From positions 62,001-126,000 of the forward strand of contig JBIQHJ010000004.1 in NCBI GenBank assembly GCA_044508625.1: DNA of 64,000 nucleotides, in the 5' to 3' direction. Under the pieces are notes generated by a model. It worked only from the letters and a program-made list of their open reading frames with translations, did no database searches and was not told the origin of the DNA. A program made the position numbers and the translations under genes. Source of the DNA: Castellaniella sp044508625. Lineage in GTDB: Bacteria; Pseudomonadota; Gammaproteobacteria; Burkholderiales; Burkholderiaceae_B. This document shows positions 23,928 to 31,497 of the stretch, piece by piece. Each line of letters begins with the position of its first letter. Position 1 is the first letter of the stretch.

Positions 23928-24317
23928 ATGAAAACGGGCTGGCGTGCGCGTGGCATCCATTGGCTCCTGATCCTGGGCATCTGGTTCCAGAGCCTGGGGC
24001 CGGCGTTCGCCCATCCCTCGCCGGCGGCCGGGCTCGAGGGCCTGCAGTTCTTTGCCTGCACGCCGGCCGGCATGGTGGCCATGGACCTGCCGGCCGGCGA
24101 CCCGGACCCAGACCCGGCCAGCCTGCACCGGTCCGGCCATTGCCCCTTGTGCGCGACGACGCCGGCCTTGCCGGCGCTCGCCGGCTCGGGCGCCGTCCTG
24201 CCGGCCGCCCCCTGGGCGCAGCCCCTGCTGCCGGCCGCCGCCCCGATGGCCGGCGCGCACCGGATCACGGCCTGGACACGGCCGCCGGTGCGCAGCCCCC
24301 CGCATCGTTGCCGCTGA
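23928..24317 (+). CDS. DUF2946 protein, CruR-like copper-responsive leader gene
   Basis: A 129-residue protein with an N-terminal signal or anchor helix (WLLILGIWFQSLGPAFAHPS), a Pro/Ala/Gly-rich body and a HCPLC (CxxC preceded by His) motif at about residue 69. DUF2946 genes often precede TonB-receptor genes. In Bordetella pertussis one of them, cruR, acts as a copper-sensing upstream ORF whose translation controls the TonB receptor gene bfrG post-transcriptionally. Here the next gene (88 bp on) is a copper-receptor-type TonB protein, the same arrangement. An ATG at 23919 is also possible. Family firm; regulatory role inferred. Confidence 0.78.
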   Translation: MKTGWRARGIHWLLILGIWFQSLGPAFAHPSPAAGLEGLQFFACTPAGMVAMDLPAGDPDPDPASLHRSGHCPLCATTPALPALAGSGAVLPAAPWAQPLLPAAAPMAGAHRITAWTRPPVRSPPHRCR

Positions 24318-24405
24318 ATCCCTGATTTCGCCGCTCCGCGAGCGCCCCGGCCTGGCCGAGGGCGGCGCCGGATGCCGTCCAGACATTCCGCACAACGAGT
24401 CTCGC

Positions 24406-26430
24406 ATGAAAAACCAAACCTCATGGGTGTCCGCAATCCCCGGCGCCCTGCTCTCGATCGGCCTGACGCAGGCCGCGCATGCCCAGCCCGTCCGCATCCT
24501 CGAGCCGGTCGTCGTGACCGCCCCCGCATCGGACGAGCCGCTGGCGGTCCGCACCGATCCCAAGGCCCCGCGCCAGCCCGTGCCCGCGCACGACGGCGCG
24601 GATTTCCTGAAGAACATCCCGGGCTTTTCCGTGATCCGCAAGGGCGGCACCGATGGCGATCCCGTGTTCCGCGGCTTTTCCGGCTCGCGGCTCGGGATCC
24701 TGCTCGACGGCCAGGAGATCTACGGCGGCTGCGGCGGGCGGATGGACCCGCCGACGGCCTATGTGTATCCCGAGTCCTATGATCGCGTCACCGTGCTGAA
24801 AGGACCGCAGAGCGTGCGCCATGGCGCCGGCCAGTCCGCCGGCGTGGTGCTGTTCGAGCGCGAGGTCCGGCGCATGCCGGAATTCGGCTGGCGCGCCGAT
24901 GGTAGCCTGACGCTGGGCAGCTTCGGGCGCAATGACCAGATGGCCGACGTCCTCGTCGGCGGCCCGCAGGCGTACGTCCGGGCCGGAGGCACGCGGGCCC
25001 AGGCCGACGACTACGAGGACGGCGACGGCCGCCGCATCCACTCGGAATACCTGCGCTGGAGCAGCCACGCCGCGGTCGGCCTGACGCCGGACGACCATAC
25101 GCGCATCGAGCTGTCGGCCGCGCTGAGCGACGGCCGCGCCGCCTACGCCGACCGCGGCATGGATGGCTCGAAGTTCAAGCGCGAAAACGTTTCGCTGATG
25201 TTCGAGAAAAAGCGCATCGGCGGCCTGGTGGACGAGATCGAGGCCCGCGTCTACCAGAACTATGTCGATCACGTGATGGACAACTACACCCTGCGCTCGG
25301 CCCGGCCGGGGATGTACAGCGCCATGAACCCCGACCGCAAGACCATCGGGGGCCGCGTGAGCGCGACCCTGCGGCCGGCCGAGTCCTGGGACCTGGTCCT
25401 GGGGGCGGACGCCAAGCGCGACGTGCATCGCGGGCGCGGCGCCATGATGCAGGCCGACGCGGCCGCCGCCGACGCCGCCTACCGCGCGGCGCCGCGCGTG
25501 GAGGACATGCGCTTCGAGCAGCGCGGCGTGTTCATGGAGAGCACCTGGCACGCCAGCGAGGCGAGCCGCCTGGTGGGCGGCCTGCGATTCGACTGGCACG
25601 AGGCCGTGGACGCGCGGGCGCCGGCGGCCTCCGCCACCGCCGGCAGCCGGGACACGCGCACGCTCCCCAGCGGCTTCCTGCGCCACGAGCGCGACTTCGG
25701 CACGGGCGGCACCTGGTACGCCGGCATCGGCCATTCCGAGCGTTTCCCGGACTACTGGGAACGCATGAAGGCCAGCCCGGACGGCGGCAACAGCGCCTTT
25801 CTCTCGACCCGGCCCGAAAAGACCACGCAGCTCGACGTGGGCGCGAGCTGGCGCGACGGCCCCCTGGCCCTGTCGGCCTCCGCCTTCTACGGGCGGATCG
25901 AGGACTACATCCTCATCAACTGGGACCTGGGCCAGACGCGCAACGTGGATGCGACCGTCCTGGGCGGCGAGCTCGACGCCTCCTGGCGGTTCTCGCCGGC
26001 ATGGCAGGGGGTGGCCAGCCTGGCCTACGTCCGCGGCGAGAACCGGACCGACGGCAAGCCGCTCGCGCAGCAGCCGCCGCTGGAGGCGCGCCTGGGCCTG
26101 AACTATGCGCAAGGGGACTATTCCGCCGGGGTGCTGTGGCGGATCGCCGCCTCGCAGAACCGCTACGACAAGGGCTCCGGGAACATCGTCTCCAATGGCA
26201 AGGACATCGGCCCGAGCGCCGGCTTCGGCGTGCTGTCGCTCAATGCCGGCTGGCGGCCGAACAAGGCCGTCCTGCTCACCGCCGGCGTGGACAACGTCCT
26301 GGACAAGACCTACGCCGAGCACTTGTCGAAGACCGGCGCCTCCATCGGGACGGACCTCTTTCCCACCGACACCCGGATCAACGAGCCGGGGCGGGTCTTT
26401 TGGCTGAAGGCGCAGATCGCGCTCGAGTGA
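24406..26430 (+). CDS. TonB-dependent copper receptor (OprC/NosA/BfrG-like)
   Basis: A 674-residue outer-membrane receptor. A signal peptide ends near AAHAQP; then come a TonB-box-like EPVVVTAP, a plug domain (residues about 60-165) with LLDGQEIYGGCGGRMDPPTAYV and VTVLKGPQSVRHG, and a 22-strand-type beta-barrel ending in RVFWLKAQIALE (terminal aromatic-rich strand). The GGCGGRMDPPT plug segment is characteristic of the copper-receptor branch. It would import copper or a copper complex using TonB energy. It is preceded by a CruR-like leader gene and ends at a bidirectional terminator. Confidence 0.9.
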   Translation: MKNQTSWVSAIPGALLSIGLTQAAHAQPVRILEPVVVTAPASDEPLAVRTDPKAPRQPVPAHDGADFLKNIPGFSVIRKGGTDGDPVFRGFSGSRLGILLDGQEIYGGCGGRMDPPTAYVYPESYDRVTVLKGPQSVRHGAGQSAGVVLFEREVRRMPEFGWRADGSLTLGSFGRNDQMADVLVGGPQAYVRAGGTRAQADDYEDGDGRRIHSEYLRWSSHAAVGLTPDDHTRIELSAALSDGRAAYADRGMDGSKFKRENVSLMFEKKRIGGLVDEIEARVYQNYVDHVMDNYTLRSARPGMYSAMNPDRKTIGGRVSATLRPAESWDLVLGADAKRDVHRGRGAMMQADAAAADAAYRAAPRVEDMRFEQRGVFMESTWHASEASRLVGGLRFDWHEAVDARAPAASATAGSRDTRTLPSGFLRHERDFGTGGTWYAGIGHSERFPDYWERMKASPDGGNSAFLSTRPEKTTQLDVGASWRDGPLALSASAFYGRIEDYILINWDLGQTRNVDATVLGGELDASWRFSPAWQGVASLAYVRGENRTDGKPLAQQPPLEARLGLNYAQGDYSAGVLWRIAASQNRYDKGSGNIVSNGKDIGPSAGFGVLSLNAGWRPNKAVLLTAGVDNVLDKTYAEHLSKTGASIGTDLFPTDTRINEPGRVFWLKAQIALE

Positions 26431-26440
26431 GCGCGCGGAC

Positions 26441-26469
26441 GGCGGGGGGAGGGGGCCGGACCCCCCGCC
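26441..26469. terminator. Bidirectional hairpin between convergent receptor and ovoA genes
   Basis: GGCGGGGGG (26441-26449) is perfectly complementary to CCCCCCGCC (26461-26469) with an 11-base loop, lying in the 51-bp gap between the two convergent stop codons. There is no T-run, but stem strength and position fit a shared terminator. Confidence 0.65.
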
Positions 26470-26481
26470 GATCCCCCGCCT

Positions 26482-28719
26482 TCAGTCGGGCAGGCGCTCC
26501 CAGATCGTGGCCTCGGACAGCGTGTGCTGGAACTTGCGCCGCGTCTCGCGGATCACGAAAGGCAGCTCGAGCGGCCCGGCGACCAGGCGGAAATGCCGGC
26601 CGAGGTGGTCTTTCAGGCCGTCCAGCGTGGTGTAGTTCTCGGCGTCCTTCTTGAATCCGCCGATCCAGGCCGCGCGCGGCGTGTGCTCCTCGAGCCAGGT
26701 GTAGGGCGAGGTGATCATCAGCAGGCCGCCGGGCACGATGCGCGTGTGGATCTGGTCGAGGAACTTGGCCGGATCGTACAGGCGGTCGATCAGGTTGGCC
26801 GCCAGCACCAGGTCGTAGTCCGTGAACTGGGTCTTGAGATTGCAGGCGTCGCCCTGGTAGAACTCGACGCGGCACACCGTGTCCTCGAGGCCGAGCTCGG
26901 CAAGCGAGCGCGCCTTGTACGACACCAGCTCGCCCTCGTCGGCCAGCGTGTAGCGTAGCTGGCCGGTCTGGATGAGCTGCACGCCCTGGCTGATGAAGCG
27001 CGCCGAGAAATCCACGCCCGTCACCGAGTCGAAGGCGCGCGCCAGCTCGAAGGCCGCGCGGCCCGAGGCGCAGCCCAGGTCCAGGGCGCGGCGGCGCGGC
27101 CGCCCGCCCATGGCCTCGATCGCCATGGCCGCCACCGTGCGCGGGAAGTTCGGCACGCCGAAATACTCGTCGCCGTAGTGGAACTCGGCGTACTCGGACA
27201 TCAGCTTGTCGGTTTCATAGTAGCCGCTGGGCGCGACCGCCGGCGCGTGCGACACCACGTAGCGGAAGCCCGCGTGCTGGAAGAAATGCCGCCGGAAGGC
27301 GTAGCGCGAGGCGCGCACCGCCTCGTTGCCGCAGGAGATCCAGGAACCGCCCTTGATCAGGTTGTGGCGGCCGTCGAAGGTCGGCGTCGTGAAATCGTCG
27401 TAGATCGGGTGGACGTCGAAGCCGTCGAAGGGGTAGGTGGGCGTCTCGGTCCATTGCCAGACGTTGCCCACCACGTCGTACCAGTCGCCATGCCGCCAGG
27501 TGTCCACCGGGCAGGACGAGGCGCCGTGATCCAGGTGGAGGTTGGCGCGCGCCGGCTCGTCGCCGATGTCCGACAGGCCAGCCGCGTCGTACAGCCGGTA
27601 CCACTCGTCCTCGGTGGGCAGGCGCACGGGCTGCCCGGTTTCCGAGGCCTTCCAGTTGCAGAACGCCTTGGCCTCGTGATAGTTGACCTCCACCGGCCAG
27701 GCCCAGGGCATCGGGATCTCCTCGGTCATCAGCCGCAGGGCCCAGCCCTGGGTCTTCTTGACCCAGAACGTCGGATGCTGCGCCTGGCTGAACGACAGCC
27801 ACTCGCGCCCCTCCTCGGCCCAATTGTGGTGGTTGAGATAGCCGCCGGCCTCGACGAAGGCCAGGAACTCGGCATTGCTGACCAGATGGCGGCTGGCCTG
27901 GAAATCCTCGACCTCCGCCACGTGGCGGCCGTATTCGTTGTCCCAGCCGTATTGCGGCGAATCGTAGGGCTTGCCCACCGACACCGTGCCGCCGGCGACG
28001 GGCACCAGCGCATTTTCCGGGGCGGGCGTCGCGGCGTCGGCCGCCGGCCTCCAGGCGGCCGCGGGGCGCACGTGGCGCAGCTCGTGCTGGCGGATCAGCA
28101 CCGAGGAGGTCTCGAGGTGGATGCGCTCGTGCTCGATCCCCATGATGATCGCCCACCAGGGGTTGGCCCAGTCGATCGGCGATTGCAGGGGCGCGTGGTC
28201 GATCAGGTCCAGGACCAGGGCGCGCACCCGGTCGCGGTAGGCCCGCACCTCGGCCACCGTCGGCCAGTCGTAGTGCGTGTCGTCCAGGTCGTCCCAGCTC
28301 ATCTCGTCGACGCCCACGGCGAACATCGACTCGAGGCGATGGTCGAGGCGGCGGTCGATCATCCGCGTGAGCAGCAGCTTGTTGACGAAGAAGGTCGCGG
28401 TGTGGCCGAAATAGAAGATCAGCGGGTGGCGCAGCGCGATCGGCTTGATCGTGTAGGCCTCCTCGGAGGCCAGGCACTCGAACAGCGACTCGTAGCGGTC
28501 GAAGGTATCCAGGAAATAATGCCGGATCGTGGCCCGCAGCCTGCCGACGTCGGGATCGGCGAGGTCGGGCGTGCGCGAGAAGATCGACGGGCGCGCCGCC
28601 TCGAGGTCGGCGGCGGGGGCGGGGGTCGTGGGGGTGACGATCGAAGACATGGCGTGTCCGTGTGAGTGTCCGTGGGCTGCGGTCATGGTCCGCAGGCGCC
28701 GGTCATATCCTTTAAGCAT
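26482..28719 (-). CDS. ovoA: Ovothiol biosynthesis protein OvoA (sulfoxide synthase / methyltransferase)
   Basis: A 745-residue bifunctional enzyme. An N-terminal DinB-like domain carries the iron ligands His106 (FYFGHTATFF), His197 and His201 (GIEHERIHLET); a formylglycine-generating-enzyme-type domain follows (ending RYAFRRHFFQHAGFRYV); and a C-terminal SAM methyltransferase domain (ALDLGCASGRAAFELAR, residues about 530-745) completes it. It should couple histidine and cysteine to 5-histidylcysteine sulfoxide and later N-methylate 4-mercaptohistidine, giving the antioxidant ovothiol. The ATG at 28719 has an AGGA site at the right spacing; downstream Met codons (residues 12 and 24) lack one. 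The start lies 45 bp from a conserved promoter-leader repeat. Confidence 0.94.
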   Translation of the reverse strand: MLKGYDRRLRTMTAAHGHSHGHAMSSIVTPTTPAPAADLEAARPSIFSRTPDLADPDVGRLRATIRHYFLDTFDRYESLFECLASEEAYTIKPIALRHPLIFYFGHTATFFVNKLLLTRMIDRRLDHRLESMFAVGVDEMSWDDLDDTHYDWPTVAEVRAYRDRVRALVLDLIDHAPLQSPIDWANPWWAIIMGIEHERIHLETSSVLIRQHELRHVRPAAAWRPAADAATPAPENALVPVAGGTVSVGKPYDSPQYGWDNEYGRHVAEVEDFQASRHLVSNAEFLAFVEAGGYLNHHNWAEEGREWLSFSQAQHPTFWVKKTQGWALRLMTEEIPMPWAWPVEVNYHEAKAFCNWKASETGQPVRLPTEDEWYRLYDAAGLSDIGDEPARANLHLDHGASSCPVDTWRHGDWYDVVGNVWQWTETPTYPFDGFDVHPIYDDFTTPTFDGRHNLIKGGSWISCGNEAVRASRYAFRRHFFQHAGFRYVVSHAPAVAPSGYYETDKLMSEYAEFHYGDEYFGVPNFPRTVAAMAIEAMGGRPRRRALDLGCASGRAAFELARAFDSVTGVDFSARFISQGVQLIQTGQLRYTLADEGELVSYKARSLAELGLEDTVCRVEFYQGDACNLKTQFTDYDLVLAANLIDRLYDPAKFLDQIHTRIVPGGLLMITSPYTWLEEHTPRAAWIGGFKKDAENYTTLDGLKDHLGRHFRLVAGPLELPFVIRETRRKFQHTLSEATIWERLPD

Positions 28720-28763
28720 CGGTTATATCCTGTTTAGGGTACACCTGTCGGCGCCGCGGGCGC

Positions 28764-28926
28764 CATGGGGGCTCCTGGTGTGGTCTGCCGGCTTGCCCGT
28801 CGTCTGCTGCGTGGCGGGTGCGGCCGCTTTCCATATGTGTCCGTATGTGTGTGTGCGCGCATGGGATGCCGGCCGCGCGCCTGGCGTTCCCGCTCCATGA
28901 TACGCCGCGCGGCAGGATGAATGAAC
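28764..28926 (-). promoter_or_regulatory. Conserved promoter-leader module, copy L (upstream of ovoA)
   Basis: Some 160 bp recur at 61416-61574 in the same orientation at roughly 85-90% identity by eye. Read on the minus strand, both copies hold -35 TTCATT (28920-28925 here), a 17-bp spacer and -10 TATCAT (28897-28902), then a leader with an ATG-led short reading frame (from 28862, MRAHTHTDTYG..., ending 14 bp before ovoA) and an AGGAGCCCCCATG start-like site. The frame differs between copies by a 4-base insertion in a CA-rich tract, so RNA or DNA function is likelier than a conserved peptide. It should drive ovoA. Confidence 0.75.
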
Positions 28927-29434
28927 GTGGCCGATCGCTCTCCTTCTATGAACACGCCCTGGATTTGCGGGGCATCGGATGTTTGCACCGCCTTGGTTTC
29001 GGAGGGTACCTCAGTCGGACGAGTGTGTGCCCGCGCGTCTCGTTTGGTTGGTTTTCTTGTCCATTCGAGCCATATTGGTTTAATATAAATAACCCAATCT
29101 ATCAATATGGTTTCGTGTGATTTGCGAATCATCTTGTCTTGAGTATCCATGCTGGAAATCCCGTGATTTCTTGATAAATATCATGTAAATCAAGTGGTAG
29201 ACTCTATCACTATCTTCCAGGCTGAGGTGTTTGGTGGCTATTTAGATCAACCAAATAAAACCTATGTTGACGATTGGTCCATAAAGGCCTATCATTAGCC
29301 CAGCCGATTTGAAATTTTCCATGTAAATTGGTATGGAAGTTGGCGCGTTTTTGGCTCCTCTTGGACCTGTTTGAAATGTGCTGCGCGCTGCCGGCAGACG
29401 GGCAGTGGGAAAGTTTTTGGAGACGAATCCGGAA
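28927..29434 (+). promoter_or_regulatory. AT-rich control region with FNR/ANR-type box and promoter
   Basis: There is no credible gene in these 508 bp. Composition drops to clearly AT-rich against the flanking DNA. TTGAT-AAAT-ATCAT at 29171-29184 matches the FNR/ANR consensus at 9 of 10 positions. A TATCAC -10-like element at 29205-29210 puts the likely start of transcription near 29217-29219, so the box is centred about 40 bp upstream, the class II activator position. This leaves a ~215-nt 5' UTR before the E1alpha gene. ATTGGTT motifs near 29073 resemble those beside the GntR gene. Confidence 0.6.
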
Positions 29435-30505
29435 ATGAAGATAAATACGATCAAGTCCGAGCAGCCCGAGGCTCGCGCGGATGTGGCCTTGCCGCGCAAG
29501 AGGAAAAGCCCTTCCGGCGCGCGGCCGATCTCCGAAGCGATGAGGCTTGCGCTTTATCGCAAGCAGGTCGAGTCCCGTTTTTGCGAGAAACGGGCGCACG
29601 ATCTGTTTCTGCAGAACCTGGTCAAGGGGACGAGCCATTTGTCGCTCGGCCAGGAAGCCGTGGCTGCTGGTGTTGCGATGGCGATGAACGAGGACGACTG
29701 GTCGTTCCTGACCTTCCGTGGACACCATCACGCCCTGGCGCGCGGTGCGTCGATGACGGCGGTGCTCGGCGAACTGATGGGCCGCGAGTGCGGTCTGATG
29801 GGCGGCAAGGGCGGATCGATGCACTTGTCCGATGCATCGCGCAACATCATGGCTTCGTATGCGGTGCTTGGCGCGCAGTTGCCGATCGCGGTCGGTGCGG
29901 CGTGGTCGGCACAGTACCGTGGTACCAAGCAAGTTGCGGTTGCGTTCTTCGGCGATGGCACGGCGAATATCGGTGCCTTTCACGAGGCGCTCAATCTGGC
30001 CGCGATCTGGAAGCTCCCGGTCGTTTTCGTTTGCGAAAACAACCTGTACATGGAATACACGCGGACGCGGGCGATGACGGCCGTCGAGCATCCCGCGGCA
30101 GACCGGGCCGGTGCCTATGGTCTCGAGCGCATCGTGATCGACGGCAATGATCCCGAGGCCGTGTATCTCACGACCTGTACCGCGCTCGAGCGCGCCCGCG
30201 CCGGTGAAGGGCCCTCGATCATCGAGTGCATGACCTACCGCCAGTGCGGCCATTCGCGTGCCGACCCGGCAAAGTACCGGCCCGCCGGCGAACTCGAGGC
30301 ATGGCTCGAGCGCGACCCGATCAGGCTCTATCGCGAAAAGCTGCTGCAGCTTGGCATCGGCGAATCGGTGCTGAAGCACATCGAGCAGGAAACACAGGCG
30401 GCTGTCGATCGCGCGACCGAGGAGGCCAAGGCCTCGGCGGTCCCCGCGGTCGAGCTTGCATTCAAGGACGTTTGGGCGGACGGAGGCATCGCATGGCGGA
30501 ACTGA
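29435..30505 (+). CDS. Thiamine-diphosphate dehydrogenase E1 alpha subunit (PdhA/AcoA-like)
   Basis: A 356-residue E1 alpha subunit with the thiamine-diphosphate motif FGDGTANIGAFHEALNLAAIWKLPVVFVCENN (GDG to NN), the GGKGGSMH segment and the phosphorylation-loop-type YRQCGHSRADPAKYR. With E1 beta it decarboxylates a 2-oxo acid, or another thiamine-cleavable substrate such as acetoin, and acylates E2. It opens a seven-gene run E1alpha-E1beta-ALDH-E2-E3-nitroreductase-crotonase. The ATG at 29435 precedes a basic, poorly conserved N-terminus. The substrate is not ordinary pyruvate by context, but sequence alone cannot tell. Confidence 0.92.
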   Translation: MKINTIKSEQPEARADVALPRKRKSPSGARPISEAMRLALYRKQVESRFCEKRAHDLFLQNLVKGTSHLSLGQEAVAAGVAMAMNEDDWSFLTFRGHHHALARGASMTAVLGELMGRECGLMGGKGGSMHLSDASRNIMASYAVLGAQLPIAVGAAWSAQYRGTKQVAVAFFGDGTANIGAFHEALNLAAIWKLPVVFVCENNLYMEYTRTRAMTAVEHPAADRAGAYGLERIVIDGNDPEAVYLTTCTALERARAGEGPSIIECMTYRQCGHSRADPAKYRPAGELEAWLERDPIRLYREKLLQLGIGESVLKHIEQETQAAVDRATEEAKASAVPAVELAFKDVWADGGIAWRN

Positions 30506-31497
30506 GTTATCGCGACGCGGTGGCAGCCGCAATCGCGCAGGAAATGAAGCGCGATGAGCGCGTGGTCTTTCTCGGAGAGGACATCGCCGAGGCCGGCGGC
30601 GTCTTCAAGGCGACGGTCGGCCTGCTCGACGAGTTCGGCCCGAAGCGGATCCGCGACACGCCGATCTCCGAGCAGGCGATCCTTGGCGCGGCGATGGGGG
30701 CGGCAATGACCGGCCTGCGTCCGATCGCCGAGATCATGTTCTCGGACTTCCTGGCCGTCTGTTGGGATTTCGTGGCCAACGAGCTGCCGAAGATGCGCTA
30801 CATGACTAACGGGCAATTCAGCTTTCCCCTCGTGATCCGTACCGCCAATGGTGCCGGTTCACGCTTCGGCGCGCAGCACTCGCAAAGCGTCGAAAACTGG
30901 GTGATGGCGATTCCCGGCATCAAAGTCGTTGCGCCCTCGTCGCCGGCCGACGTCAAAGGCCTGCTTGCCGCGGCGATCCGCGATCCCGATCCTGTCGTCT
31001 TTTTCGAGCACAAGTCGCTGTACGCGATGAAGGGCGAGGTCCCGGACGGCGAATACGTCGATAGCCTGGGCACTGCAAAGGTGCTGCGCCAGGGCCGCGA
31101 CATCACGATCGTCTCGCTTGCCGCGATGGTGCCGCGCAGTCTCGAGGCCGCTGAAATCCTGCAGCGAGAGGATGGCATATCGGCGACCGTCGTGGACTTG
31201 CGCTCGCTGATCCCGCTCGATACGCAAACCGTCCTGCGCGAGGTCGTGAAGACCGGCAGGTTGTTCACCGTCGAGGAGAACCCGCGCGTCTGCGGCTGGG
31301 GTGCGGAGATCTCATCGATTGTCACCGAGGAATGTTTCTACGACCTCGACCAGCCGGTCGTTCGTATCACGACCCCGCACATCCCTCTGCCTGCCGCCGA
31401 CGGGCTCGAGGATGCCGTCATCCCCTCGGTCGCGCGCATCGTTGCCGAGATCCGCAGGGCCGTCGACTTCAAACCTGGAGTTTTCCATGCACGTTGA
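30493..31497 (+). CDS. Thiamine-diphosphate dehydrogenase E1 beta subunit (PdhB/AcoB-like)
   Basis: A 334-residue E1 beta subunit overlapping the alpha gene by 13 bp. Family segments: VVFLGEDIAEAGGVFKAT, RIRDTPISEQAILGAAMGAA, FSDFLAVCWD, PNPIKVVAPSSP-like GIKVVAPSSPADVKG, and the C-terminal TPHIPLPA. It completes the alpha2beta2 E1 of the complex. The overlap implies translational coupling. Its end overlaps the aldehyde dehydrogenase start by 11 bp, so the three genes form one transcript. Confidence 0.93.
   Translation: MAELSYRDAVAAAIAQEMKRDERVVFLGEDIAEAGGVFKATVGLLDEFGPKRIRDTPISEQAILGAAMGAAMTGLRPIAEIMFSDFLAVCWDFVANELPKMRYMTNGQFSFPLVIRTANGAGSRFGAQHSQSVENWVMAIPGIKVVAPSSPADVKGLLAAAIRDPDPVVFFEHKSLYAMKGEVPDGEYVDSLGTAKVLRQGRDITIVSLAAMVPRSLEAAEILQREDGISATVVDLRSLIPLDTQTVLREVVKTGRLFTVEENPRVCGWGAEISSIVTEECFYDLDQPVVRITTPHIPLPAADGLEDAVIPSVARIVAEIRRAVDFKPGVFHAR

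Noticed and set aside
24421..26322. 633-codon frame antisense to the TonB receptor
   Set aside because: Low-complexity Ala/Arg/Val/His translation, opposite a receptor with a complete plug and barrel.
28734..28862. His/Thr-rich short frame (MRAHTHTDTYG...) ahead of ovoA as a histidine attenuator peptide
   Set aside because: Tempting because OvoA uses histidine, but no ribosome-binding site precedes it, the frame shifts by 4 bp in the other leader copy, and the His-Thr pattern follows from a CA-rich tract. Kept only as part of the leader element.
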